6,924 nucleotides of DNA from an uncultured Atopobiaceae bacterium (GTDB lineage: Bacteria > Actinomycetota > Coriobacteriia > Coriobacteriales > Atopobiaceae). A program made the position numbers and the translations under genes. A model generated the notes under the pieces. It saw nothing but the letters and a program-made list of their open reading frames with translations, was not told where the DNA came from and ran no database searches. Numbering within the stretch: position 1 is the stretch's first letter; every line of letters begins with the position of its first letter. Location of the stretch: the NCBI GenBank assembly GCA_947626465.1, contig CANQSI010000048.1, forward strand, positions 1 to 6,924. Reading direction: 5' to 3'. Shown here one piece after another: positions 1 through 6,441 of this stretch.

Positions 1-561
1 CAGGGCATCCTCCTCGAGATCGCCCCCTTCTCCTACGCCGAGCTTGGGGACGTGATCGCGAAGGCGGGAGAGGGCGACGCGCTCGTCGTGCTCCTCGACC
101 ACGTGCAGGACGAGGGCAACCTCGGCGCCATCGCGCGCTCCGCCGAGTGCGTGGGTGCGAGCGGGCTCGTCATCGCCAACCGTCGCGCGGCGGGCGCGGG
201 CCCCGGCGCCTACAAGGCGAGCGCGGGCGCCCTCGCACACCTCCCCATCGCGCAGGTGCCGAACCTCGCGAGCGCCATCGATGAGCTCAAGCGTGCGGGC
301 TTTTGGGTGGTGTGCGCCACCGAACACGCCGAGGCGAGCATCTGGGAAAGCGATCTCTCCGGGCGCATCTGCCTCGTGATGGGAAACGAGGACAAGGGCG
401 TCTCGCGCCTCGTGCAGGAGCACGCGGATCTCTCCGTGGCGCTTCCCATCGTGGGGCGCATCGAATCGTTGAACGTGGCGCAGGCGGCCACGGTCTTTTG
501 CTATGAGTGGCTGCGCCACACCCTCGGCGAGCTCGGCGAACTTCCCGTCACGGAGGCGTAA
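1..561 (+). CDS. rlmB: 23S rRNA (guanosine-2251-2'-O)-methyltransferase RlmB, C-terminal part (5' end outside window)
   Basis: Reading frame 1 is open from the window edge to TAA at 559-561, giving 186 residues. A GTG at 52 is internal: the upstream residues QGILLEIAPF match the 'HQGI' segment that precedes the methylase domain in this family, so the true start lies outside. The SpoU/TrmH (SPOUT, trefoil-knot) motifs are in order. Motif 1 is DHVQDEGNLGAIARSAE (residues 33-49 of the fragment, with conserved Asn40 and Arg46). Motif 2 is LVMGNEDKGVSRLV (125-138). Motif 3 is LPIVGRIESLNVAQAA (148-163). Family knowledge: RlmB uses S-adenosylmethionine to methylate the ribose of G2251 in the peptidyl-transferase P-loop of 23S rRNA, acting in the cytoplasm as a dimer. 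It abuts a yacP homologue, the same pair as yacO-yacP of Bacillus, which favours RlmB over tRNA-specific TrmH. The N-terminal RNA-binding domain cannot be seen, so substrate assignment rests on motifs and context. Confidence 0.9.
   Translation, partial: QGILLEIAPFSYAELGDVIAKAGEGDALVVLLDHVQDEGNLGAIARSAECVGASGLVIANRRAAGAGPGAYKASAGALAHLPIAQVPNLASAIDELKRAGFWVVCATEHAEASIWESDLSGRICLVMGNEDKGVSRLVQEHADLSVALPIVGRIESLNVAQAATVFCYEWLRHTLGELGELPVTEA
552..556 (+). promoter_or_regulatory. Ribosome binding site of the yacP-like gene inside rlmB
   Basis: GGAGG lies in the last codons of rlmB, 5 nt before the GTG start. It fixes GTG 562 as the start and makes translational coupling or reinitiation at the TAA-GTG junction likely. 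Confidence 0.75.
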
Positions 562-1164
562 GTGGCCAAGGGACGCGCGCTTCCCCTCCTCGTGGTGGAC
601 GGCTACAACGCCATCTACGCGAGCGACGCCTACCTCGCCCTCGTGAACGAGCCGGGCAAGGGGCTCGATCCCGCCGCGCGCCGGCTCTCCACCGATCCCT
701 TCGATCGCGCGCGTGAGGCGCTCCTGGCCGACGTGGCCTCCTTTGCCGCGGGAAGCTTCGAGGCGGTGATCGTCTACGACGGTGCGCGCAACCTCTCCAC
801 CGAGCGCGCGGAGCGTGAGATCGGCGGGGTGCGCGTGGTGTTTTCCCGAGAGGGGCAGTCGGCCGATTCGGTGATCGAGCAGATGGTGACCTCGGCGCGC
901 GACGAGGGCCGTCCCGTCACGCTCGTCACCTCGGATAACACGATTCGCGCCACGGTGGCGGGCGTGCCGGTGTCGCTCATGTCGAGTGCGCTCCTCGCGC
1001 GCGAGGTGGATTCAATCGAGGATGAGCGCGAGAGCGACGAGCGCCTGCGCGGCAAGGGGCGCATGGCGCTTGAGGACAGGCTGAGCCCCGAGAGCCGCGC
1101 CGCCCTCGACGCCATCATCGGGCGCTCGCGGGACTCCGGGAGCGCCCGCGCAAAGCGCGGCTGA
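562..1164 (+). CDS. YacP/Rae1-like NYN-domain ribonuclease
   Basis: This is a 200-residue PIN-like NYN-domain protein. The GTG start directly follows the rlmB TAA, with Shine-Dalgarno GGAGG at 552-556 (5-nt spacer), so the two are almost certainly co-transcribed and coupled. Acidic residues typical of the metal-binding NYN active site are visible: Asp13 in LLVVDGYNAIY, Asp73 in VIVYDGAR, Asp102 in GQSADSVIEQ and Asp125 in LVTSDN. The 'VVFSREGQSADS' stretch (residues 92-103) is characteristic of the YacP family. Bacillus YacP (Rae1) is a ribosome-associated endonuclease that cleaves specific mRNAs in the A site; that role is inferred here by homology. The protein is somewhat longer than Bacillus YacP (about 170 aa). 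It has an extra segment around residues 28-48 and a charged C-terminal tail (from about 155) rich in Arg, Glu and Asp. Family assignment is firm; the precise substrate is not known. Confidence 0.88.
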   Translation: MAKGRALPLLVVDGYNAIYASDAYLALVNEPGKGLDPAARRLSTDPFDRAREALLADVASFAAGSFEAVIVYDGARNLSTERAEREIGGVRVVFSREGQSADSVIEQMVTSARDEGRPVTLVTSDNTIRATVAGVPVSLMSSALLAREVDSIEDERESDERLRGKGRMALEDRLSPESRAALDAIIGRSRDSGSARAKRG

Positions 1165-1183
1165 GCCGAACGCCCGCTTCCGC

Positions 1184-1189
1184 TACCAT
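1184..1189 (+). promoter_or_regulatory. Possible -10 element for tRNA-Thr
   Basis: TACCAT lies 9 nt before the first tRNA base, in the 34-nt gap after the yacP-like stop codon. The matching -35 position (1161-1166, CTGAGC) is only a half match to TTGACA. The tRNA could instead be processed from an rlmB-yacP read-through transcript. The TACCATGG-GCCC context recurs at 6316-6334 on the other strand. Confidence 0.3.
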
Positions 1190-1198
1190 GGAGCCCAC

Positions 1199-1273
1199 GC
1201 CGAAGTGGCTCAACGGTAGAGCAACTGATTTGTAATCAGTGGGTTGCAGGTTCGATTCCTGTCTTCGGCTCCA
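1199..1273 (+). tRNA. tRNA-Thr, anticodon TGT, CCA encoded
   Basis: A full cloverleaf can be drawn by hand. The acceptor stem is GCCGAAG (1199-1205) with CTTCGGC (1263-1269), all seven pairs Watson-Crick. The D stem is GCTC (1208-1211) with GAGC (1219-1222). The anticodon stem is ACTGA (1224-1228) with TCAGT (1236-1240), around loop TTTGTAA. The T arm is GCAGG-TTCGATT-CCTGT (1246-1262), including one G-U pair. The discriminator is T1270, followed by encoded CCA at 1271-1273. The anticodon TGT (1231-1233) reads ACA and, by wobble, other ACN threonine codons. The gene follows the yacP-like CDS by 34 nt on the same strand and is followed at once by its own terminator. Confidence 0.97.
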
Positions 1274-1282
1274 GAGCGCCTG

Positions 1283-1317
1283 AACGCCCCGCGCAACTCG
1301 CGAGGCGTTTCTTTTTT
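1283..1317 (+). terminator. Intrinsic terminator after tRNA-Thr
   Basis: The stem is AACGCC (1283-1288) with GGCGTT (1304-1309), plus inner pairs CGCG (1290-1293) with CGCG (1299-1302) across one C/A mismatch and a 5-nt loop. The tract TCTTTTTT follows at 1310-1317. The U-tract is only on the + strand, so it terminates the tRNA (and rlmB-yacP) transcript. It stops 5 nt short of the converging YhgE gene's stop codon. The opposite strand has no T-run after the hairpin. Confidence 0.88.
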
Positions 1318-1322
1318 CAGCC

Positions 1323-3512
1323 CTACTCCTTGAAGATGAGGTGCGAGGCCTCGAGTTTCTCGTCCACGTACTCGTTCAGCTTGATGATGGGCTTCCTGAG
1401 CGCGAGCCCGAGCAGCAAAAACGGGATGATGAGCGCCACGAGCTCCGCGAGGGCCACCACGAGCTGGTTGCCGTAGATGCCGGCGATGCAGCTCTCGAAG
1501 GCGAGCATCGAGTGCGAGAACGGAAGCCACGGGTAGATGGCCACGAAGACGGGCCCCGACACCTGCACGGGGAAGACGCCGCCCGCGCCTGCGATCTGCG
1601 CCACGAGCCCCACGACGGCGAGCGCCTCGCCCACACGCCCGAAGGAGAGCACGAGCGTGTAGATGATGTTCGAGAAGACGAGCGCCGCCACCCACCCGCT
1701 CAGGATGAGCAGGAGCGGGTAGTCGCACTGGATGCGCAGGAAGAGGATGGCGCCGAGCATGAGGATCGTCGTCTGGCCCACGGAGATGAGGGCGAAGGTG
1801 AAGTAGCGCCCGAGGTAGCACTGGTTGGCCGTGAGGGGCTTCCCGGTGGCGGCCTCCACCTTCTCGCGCCGTGCGTCGGAGACGCTCGTCCGCACGAGCG
1901 CCACCTCGAAGATGCAGCCGATCCATATCGCGAGCGAGAGGTAGAAGGGCGCCATGGCGCTGCCGTTGTTCGCCATGGGGAAGACCTCGTGGCGCGTGAG
2001 CGTGGTGGGCGCCGAGAGGAAGCTCGCGAGCCCTCCCGGGTCGGAGCCGATGATGGCGCGGATCTGCTGGAGGTCGCCCGAGGCGAGGGCGCTCGCGAGC
2101 TGGTCGCGCGCGAAGGCGAGGTGCTCTTTCGTGGAGGAGAGCGTCGACGTCATGGCGTCGAGCGAGGCCTGCACCTCGGCGAGGTCGCCGGAGAGGGTGG
2201 TGGCGGTTTCCGAGAGGGTTTCCACCTCGGATGATGCTTGCTCGCCGAGCGCGAGGGCGTCGTCTCGGATCGTCTGGAGCTTCTCCTGGAGCGCCTTGGC
2301 ATCGGCGGCGATGGTGCCGGCCGCCGCGTCCTTGACCTCGCCGAGCGCCTGCTTCGCGGAGGCGATCTCGCGCTCGATCTCCTCGCGCGAAGCCTCCACG
2401 TTGGCGCTCGTCTGCCCGAGGTCTTGCGAGGCGTGCGAGAGGTCGTCGGAAAGCGCGTCGAGGACGGCGATCGCCTGGTCGATGGCGGCGATCGCGGGGC
2501 TTCCGGGGTCGATCGCGGCCACCGCGGCGCGCACCTCCCCGTAGGCGGAGGCGAGCGTCGCCGCGTCCGAGGAGGCGTCGCCGAGCACCTGTTGCGCGGC
2601 AGGCACGGCGTCCTCGGCGGCGTCGAGCACGCCGTTTGCCGCCGAGGCGAGCGAATCCAGCGCCGCCTCCGTGTCGGCGAGCGCGGCGTTCAGCATCCCC
2701 TCCACGCTCTCGAGGGCGGTCGCGCCTTCGGAAAGGCCGCTTTGCGCTTCATCGAGGAGCGGCTGCACGGTGTCGTCGAGGGTGCCGAGCTCGTCGAGCA
2801 CCTCGCCTGAGGCCTCGAGGAGCGTCGAGCATGCGCCGGCGAGGTCGGCGAAGGCGCTCGTGCCCTCTTTGGCCTGCTCGAGGTCGGCGAGGATCTCGTT
2901 CAGCGTGCCCAGGAGCCGCGAGCCGTAGGAGCTGATGCCGTCACCGTCCATGAAGCTCATGAGATCCGACGCGGTGCCGAGCGCCACGCTCGCCACGGTC
3001 TTGGCGAACTGCGTGTTCACCTCGTGCTCAAGGTCGAAGGCGCCCTCGGTGGTGAGCTCGGGTGCCACGGCGTTGGTCTTCTGGTTCACGTAGTAGTCGA
3101 TCGTGGAGCCCACGTCCTTCGCGTTCGGGTCGGAGAACACCTGCAGGAGGTGCGTGCTGAAGTCCTCGGGGATCACGAGCGCGGCGAAGTACTCTCCCGA
3201 CTTCACGCCCTCCACCGCCTCGTCCGGCGTGGTGAACACCCAGTGGAACTCGTCGTTTGCCCGAAGCGCGTTCACCACGGCGTCGCCGGTGTTCACGCGG
3301 GTGGGGAAGAGCTGGCTCTCGTAACCTTGGTCGGCGTTCGCTACGGCCACGTCGAGCTCGTCGGTTTGCGCGTAGGGGTCCCAGAAGGCGAGGAGGCTGA
3401 ACCACGCGTAGAGTGAGGCGGTGAGCAGGAGCCCCATGGCCACGATGGCGGCGATGACGTTCGCCTTGAGCGAGGTGAGGTCGTCGATGAAGAGGCGCCA
3501 GACGTTACGCAT
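1323..3512 (-). CDS. YhgE/Pip family membrane protein (729 aa), second gene of the pair
   Basis: ATG at 3512-3510, TAG at 1325-1323. Family hallmarks are visible: N-terminal TM helix at about 18-40, then SLYAWFSLLAFWDPY (33-47), VAVANADQG (55-63), an alternating Ile-Pro-Glu-Asp-Phe segment (114-118) and DYYVNQKTNAVAPELT (139-154). A long helical ectodomain (about 180-500) rich in Ala, Ser, Leu, Glu and Asp follows. Then come APFYLSLAIW (521-530), YLGRYF (566-571) and about five C-terminal TM segments (about 521-541, 568-592, 598-622, 630-648, 688-706), with the FPVQ and YPWLPFSHS motifs at 647-668. This ABC-2-like architecture is shared with Bacillus YhgE, lactococcal phage-infection protein Pip and the type VII secretion component EsaA. 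Which role applies here is unknown; no ESX-type partner is in the window. The protein is paralogous to the gene just upstream, which its start overlaps by 8 nt. No clear terminator follows it; the convergent tRNA terminator begins 6 nt beyond the stop. Confidence 0.9.
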   Translation of the reverse strand: MRNVWRLFIDDLTSLKANVIAAIVAMGLLLTASLYAWFSLLAFWDPYAQTDELDVAVANADQGYESQLFPTRVNTGDAVVNALRANDEFHWVFTTPDEAVEGVKSGEYFAALVIPEDFSTHLLQVFSDPNAKDVGSTIDYYVNQKTNAVAPELTTEGAFDLEHEVNTQFAKTVASVALGTASDLMSFMDGDGISSYGSRLLGTLNEILADLEQAKEGTSAFADLAGACSTLLEASGEVLDELGTLDDTVQPLLDEAQSGLSEGATALESVEGMLNAALADTEAALDSLASAANGVLDAAEDAVPAAQQVLGDASSDAATLASAYGEVRAAVAAIDPGSPAIAAIDQAIAVLDALSDDLSHASQDLGQTSANVEASREEIEREIASAKQALGEVKDAAAGTIAADAKALQEKLQTIRDDALALGEQASSEVETLSETATTLSGDLAEVQASLDAMTSTLSSTKEHLAFARDQLASALASGDLQQIRAIIGSDPGGLASFLSAPTTLTRHEVFPMANNGSAMAPFYLSLAIWIGCIFEVALVRTSVSDARREKVEAATGKPLTANQCYLGRYFTFALISVGQTTILMLGAILFLRIQCDYPLLLILSGWVAALVFSNIIYTLVLSFGRVGEALAVVGLVAQIAGAGGVFPVQVSGPVFVAIYPWLPFSHSMLAFESCIAGIYGNQLVVALAELVALIIPFLLLGLALRKPIIKLNEYVDEKLEASHLIFKE

Positions 3513-6204
3513 CGCGGGCCTCCCCTTCGCGAGGGGATTCGTGCGCGGCGGGACCCTCCTCGGGCTCGGCGTCGTGGGCGTCCTCGGCAGGCGTCGCCAC
3601 CTTCTCGAGCACGTTCGTGCGCTCGAGGTCCTCCGAAGGATCCTCCTCGGATTCAGTGGGCCGTGCCGCCACGCTCCGCCGCACCTCGTCCGGGCTCATC
3701 TCCGAGAGCGCGAGCTGGCTCTCGAGGTTGTGCTCCATGAACTCCACGACGATGAGGTAGGTGGCCACGGCTACGATGCCGAGCACCATGAGCGAGAGCA
3801 AGACGACCTTCGTCTCCGCGTCCGCCGAGGCCGCGAAGGCGAGCGCAAGCGTGCACACCGGGAGCGCCGCGATGGCGATCCACCCGATCCTCAAGAGCAG
3901 GGGATAGGTGTGGTGGAACTTCTCCACGCGCGCTTCCACCCATGCGCGATAGCCGCGGATGTCGAGGAGTGCGCGTAGCACGTGGCGGATGCGGAAGTGC
4001 TGCACCACCGCGCCCGGATCCTCGGAGACGAGGAGTTCGGTTTCGGAAAGCTCCTCGTCGAAGAGGGCGTTCAGGTTGAAGGCGTAGCGGCCGGCCACGA
4101 GCCCCACGAGAAGCGCGATCGCGATGAACGGGAGCATCGCGGCGAGGTCGGCCCAGTAGTGCGCGCCGTAGAAGCCGCCGATGGCCTCGCGCATGGCCTC
4201 GATGCTGTAGGTGAAGGGCAGGTAGGGGTGGATGGCCTGAAAGAAGGGCGGCATCATCTGCACCGGGAACTCGCCCGATGAGCCGGGGATCTGCACGATG
4301 ATGAGCACGACGCCGATGGCGCGCCCGAGGTGGCGCATCGTGAAGACGAGCGCGTAGAGGATGTTCACGTCCACGAACACCGTCACGAGCCCCGCGAACA
4401 CGTAGGCCGCGGGATAGAGGCACTGGATGCCGATCACGAGGTCGCCCACGCAGACGATGAGGCCCTGCAAGAGCCCGAGGACCATGAAGAGGAACCATCG
4501 TCCGAGGTAGGCCTGCGTGGTGGTGAGCGGGGGCAGGTCCGCCACGTCCTCCTTCTCCACGCCCACCTTGAGGACAGCCGTGAGCACGAAGCCCGACACC
4601 CAGAGCGCGAGGTTCGTATAGAAGGGCGCCACGCTTGAGCCGTAGTTCTTCACGGGGTACTCCGTGACGGTGTTGATCTTCACCGGCGAGCCCATGAACG
4701 TGCCCACCTCCTCGGGGTCGAGCCCGAGGTAGGTGGCGAGCTCCTCCATGGAGGCTGAGGTGGCGAGCGCGTGGAGGTCGCTCGAGGCGCCGGAGAGCAC
4801 GTCTTCGATGGAGGCGAGCGAGGATGAGGTGGCGGCCGCAGCCGTTTGGGCTTGCGCGAGCGTGGAATCCAAGAGGCCGAGCGTGGAGATGGTGTCCTTG
4901 ACGATGGGCTCGAGCGAGATCACCGCTCCGTGGAGGGTGCCGAGCGCGTCGGCGAAGGCATCGAGGCTCTTCGTGAGGGCGGGAAGGGTGGTGTTCTGGA
5001 GCGTGGCGGCGTCCTCGCCGAGCTCGCGCGCCGCAGCTTCGGCGGCCTCATCCACCGTGCCCGTGGCGCTCTCGAGCTCATTCACCACGCCCTCGAGCGA
5101 GGCGTCGAGGTCTTGGAGCGCGCTCACGGTCTGGCTGAGCTTGGCGTTCTCCGCCTCGAGGCGAGAGATCACCTGGCTGAGCGCGGGATGGTCGGCGGCG
5201 AGCCCCTGGAGCGTCTCGAGGATCTGATCGTTTTGGCTCACGAGGCGTTTGGCGCCCGCGAGGGCGGCGCTCGTGGCGCCCTCGGCCTTCGTGATCGACG
5301 CATCCACCTTGGCCGCCGCGCTCTCCGCTGCGGAGGCGGCTTGGCCGAGATCGAGGCTCACCTGCGTGAGCGAGCCTGTGAGTTGCGTGCCGTAGGTGCC
5401 GAGCGCATCGCGGAGGGCCTCGAGGTCGCGCTTCGCGCTCTCTACGTTGTTTGCGAGGCCCGGCAGGCGAGAGAGCAGGTCGTCGAAAGCGCTGCTCGCC
5501 GCGTCCACCCTGCCCTCGGCGCCGCTGAAGCCGCTCGTGAGGTTGGCGATGGCCTGCCGCGTGGAGGCAATCACGCTCGCTGCCTGCGAAACGCCGCGCG
5601 TGAGCGAGCCCTCGGCATCGGTGGCGCCCGCCTCCACCTTGGCGCCCGTCTTCTGGGCGAGCTTCATCACGGTCTCGCTCACCATCTGCACGAACGTCTG
5701 GTTGATCTCGTCCTCGATGACGGTGGCGCCTTCGTCGGTGAACTCCGGCGCCGTGTCGCTCACCTTCTCGTTCACGTAGTAGTCGAGCTCAGGTTGCGTG
5801 AAGTCGCCGGTGAGGATGCTCAGGAAATCCGCGCTGAAGTCCTTGGGCACCACGAAGGCCGCATAGCATTCGCCCGATTCCACGAGGCGCATCGCCTCTG
5901 CCTCGTCCACGAACTGCCAGTCGAAGGAGGGCGTCTTCTTCATCTCCTCTTCGAGGAGATCGCCCACGTTGAGCTCGCCTGTGAGGGCGCTCTTCGCGCC
6001 GGCGTCCTCGTTTGCCACCGCCACTTTGAGCGCGCCGGTGTTTCCGTAGGGGTTCCAATTGGCGATGATCGTCGTCCAGGCGTAGAGCGAGGGCATGAGG
6101 CAGCATCCGAGGACCACGATGAGCGCGATGGGGTTCGCGACGAGCCTGCGCACGTCACGGCAGAAGATTTGCCACGCTATGGAAATGTCTCGTTTGAGCG
6201 CCAT
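3505..6204 (-). CDS. YhgE/Pip family membrane protein with C-terminal extension (899 aa), first gene of the pair
   Basis: I chose ATG at 6204-6202, although the frame stays open upstream to 6522. The N-terminus then begins MALKRDISIAWQIFCRD, just ahead of the TM helix (about 24-46), as in the paralogue; upstream residues are low-complexity repeat translation. Hallmarks are PSLYAWTTIIANWNPYGNT (38-56), VAVANEDAG (61-69), the YYVNEK motif (142-147), a coiled-coil-like ectodomain (about 180-500), SSVAPFYTNLALW (523-535), YLGRWF (566-571), five TM segments (about 527-547, 568-592, 598-622, 628-640, 686-706) and the FPVQ and PYLPFTYS motifs (646-667). Unlike the paralogue it continues past residue 720. 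It has a basic/aromatic juxtamembrane stretch (735-770), two further predicted TM helices (about 771-791, 799-820) and a Glu/Asp-rich tail (840-899), probably cytoplasmic. No Shine-Dalgarno precedes the ATG. The family is firm; function (envelope transport, phage receptor or secretion-like) is unassigned. Confidence 0.9.
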   Translation of the reverse strand: MALKRDISIAWQIFCRDVRRLVANPIALIVVLGCCLMPSLYAWTTIIANWNPYGNTGALKVAVANEDAGAKSALTGELNVGDLLEEEMKKTPSFDWQFVDEAEAMRLVESGECYAAFVVPKDFSADFLSILTGDFTQPELDYYVNEKVSDTAPEFTDEGATVIEDEINQTFVQMVSETVMKLAQKTGAKVEAGATDAEGSLTRGVSQAASVIASTRQAIANLTSGFSGAEGRVDAASSAFDDLLSRLPGLANNVESAKRDLEALRDALGTYGTQLTGSLTQVSLDLGQAASAAESAAAKVDASITKAEGATSAALAGAKRLVSQNDQILETLQGLAADHPALSQVISRLEAENAKLSQTVSALQDLDASLEGVVNELESATGTVDEAAEAAARELGEDAATLQNTTLPALTKSLDAFADALGTLHGAVISLEPIVKDTISTLGLLDSTLAQAQTAAAATSSSLASIEDVLSGASSDLHALATSASMEELATYLGLDPEEVGTFMGSPVKINTVTEYPVKNYGSSVAPFYTNLALWVSGFVLTAVLKVGVEKEDVADLPPLTTTQAYLGRWFLFMVLGLLQGLIVCVGDLVIGIQCLYPAAYVFAGLVTVFVDVNILYALVFTMRHLGRAIGVVLIIVQIPGSSGEFPVQMMPPFFQAIHPYLPFTYSIEAMREAIGGFYGAHYWADLAAMLPFIAIALLVGLVAGRYAFNLNALFDEELSETELLVSEDPGAVVQHFRIRHVLRALLDIRGYRAWVEARVEKFHHTYPLLLRIGWIAIAALPVCTLALAFAASADAETKVVLLSLMVLGIVAVATYLIVVEFMEHNLESQLALSEMSPDEVRRSVAARPTESEEDPSEDLERTNVLEKVATPAEDAHDAEPEEGPAAHESPREGEARDA
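3519..3523 (-). promoter_or_regulatory. Shine-Dalgarno of the downstream YhgE gene, inside the upstream YhgE gene
   Basis: GGAGG on the minus strand lies 6 nt before ATG 3512-3510. It sits within the last codons of the upstream gene, whose TAA is at 3507-3505, inside the second gene's start region (ATGCGTAAC). This arrangement marks a coupled operon. Confidence 0.8.
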
Positions 6205-6243
6205 GGGGTGTGTTTCAGCTGCGTTTGGGCCCTGTTTCCGCTG

Positions 6244-6249
6244 ATGATA
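6244..6249 (-). promoter_or_regulatory. Candidate -10 box for the YhgE operon
   Basis: TATCAT (5 of 6 to TATAAT) on the minus strand would start a transcript near 6237, giving a 5' leader of about 33 nt before ATG 6204. A -35 box at 17-nt spacing (6267-6272, GACGCG) is poor. An 8-bp palindrome TCCTAGGA (6271-6278) overlaps the -35 position and could be an operator half. The call rests on the -10 match and position only. Confidence 0.35.
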
Positions 6250-6364
6250 GCGCGCCGGCGAGCCTGCGCGTCCTAGGATTTGGCGAGCTATCCCATCTAG
6301 AGCGCGAAGGCGTGAGGCGCGGGCTTCCATGGTACGGAGGGCCTCGCGTCGCGCCTTCCGGCGA

Positions 6365-6425
6365 GCTCGCAGGCGCCCGAAACCCGCCTCGCTCGCAGGC
6401 GCCCGAAACCCGCCTCGCTCGCAGG
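6365..6425. repeat. 26-bp tandem repeat, about 2.3 copies
   Basis: Two identical adjacent 26-bp units lie at 6365-6390 and 6391-6416, each starting GCTCGCAGGCG and ending CCCGCCTC. A third copy is broken off after its first 9 bases (6417-6425). The first unit overlaps a 10-bp palindrome GCGAGCTCGC (6361-6370). The units lie 161 bp upstream of the YhgE start in noncoding DNA. Because 26 is not a multiple of 3, the repeat would shift any reading frame, which argues against coding. Confidence 0.9.
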
Positions 6426-6441
6426 GGCGCGTGAATCCGCC

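Noticed and set aside
1199..1273. tRNA as an attachment site of an integrated element carrying the YhgE genes
   Set aside because: No direct repeat of the tRNA 3' end and no integrase are visible in the window, and the YhgE genes share the codon style of rlmB.
1210..1926. Minus-strand 238-codon open frame running through the tRNA
   Set aside because: Its N-terminus is the antisense translation of the tRNA (ending ITNQLLYR), a classic spurious call. The rest is a shadow of the YhgE gene in another frame.
1341..2810. Long plus-strand open frames opposite the 729-aa YhgE gene
   Set aside because: Same GC-bias shadow pattern. They are Glu/Arg/His-rich low-complexity translations with no recognisable domain.
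4846..6276. 476-codon plus-strand open frame opposite the 899-aa YhgE gene
   Set aside because: It is antisense to a gene with clear family motifs. Its composition (Arg/His/Gly/Leu-rich, no domains) is what GC-rich codon bias produces on the opposite strand. It has no credible ribosome binding site or family signature.
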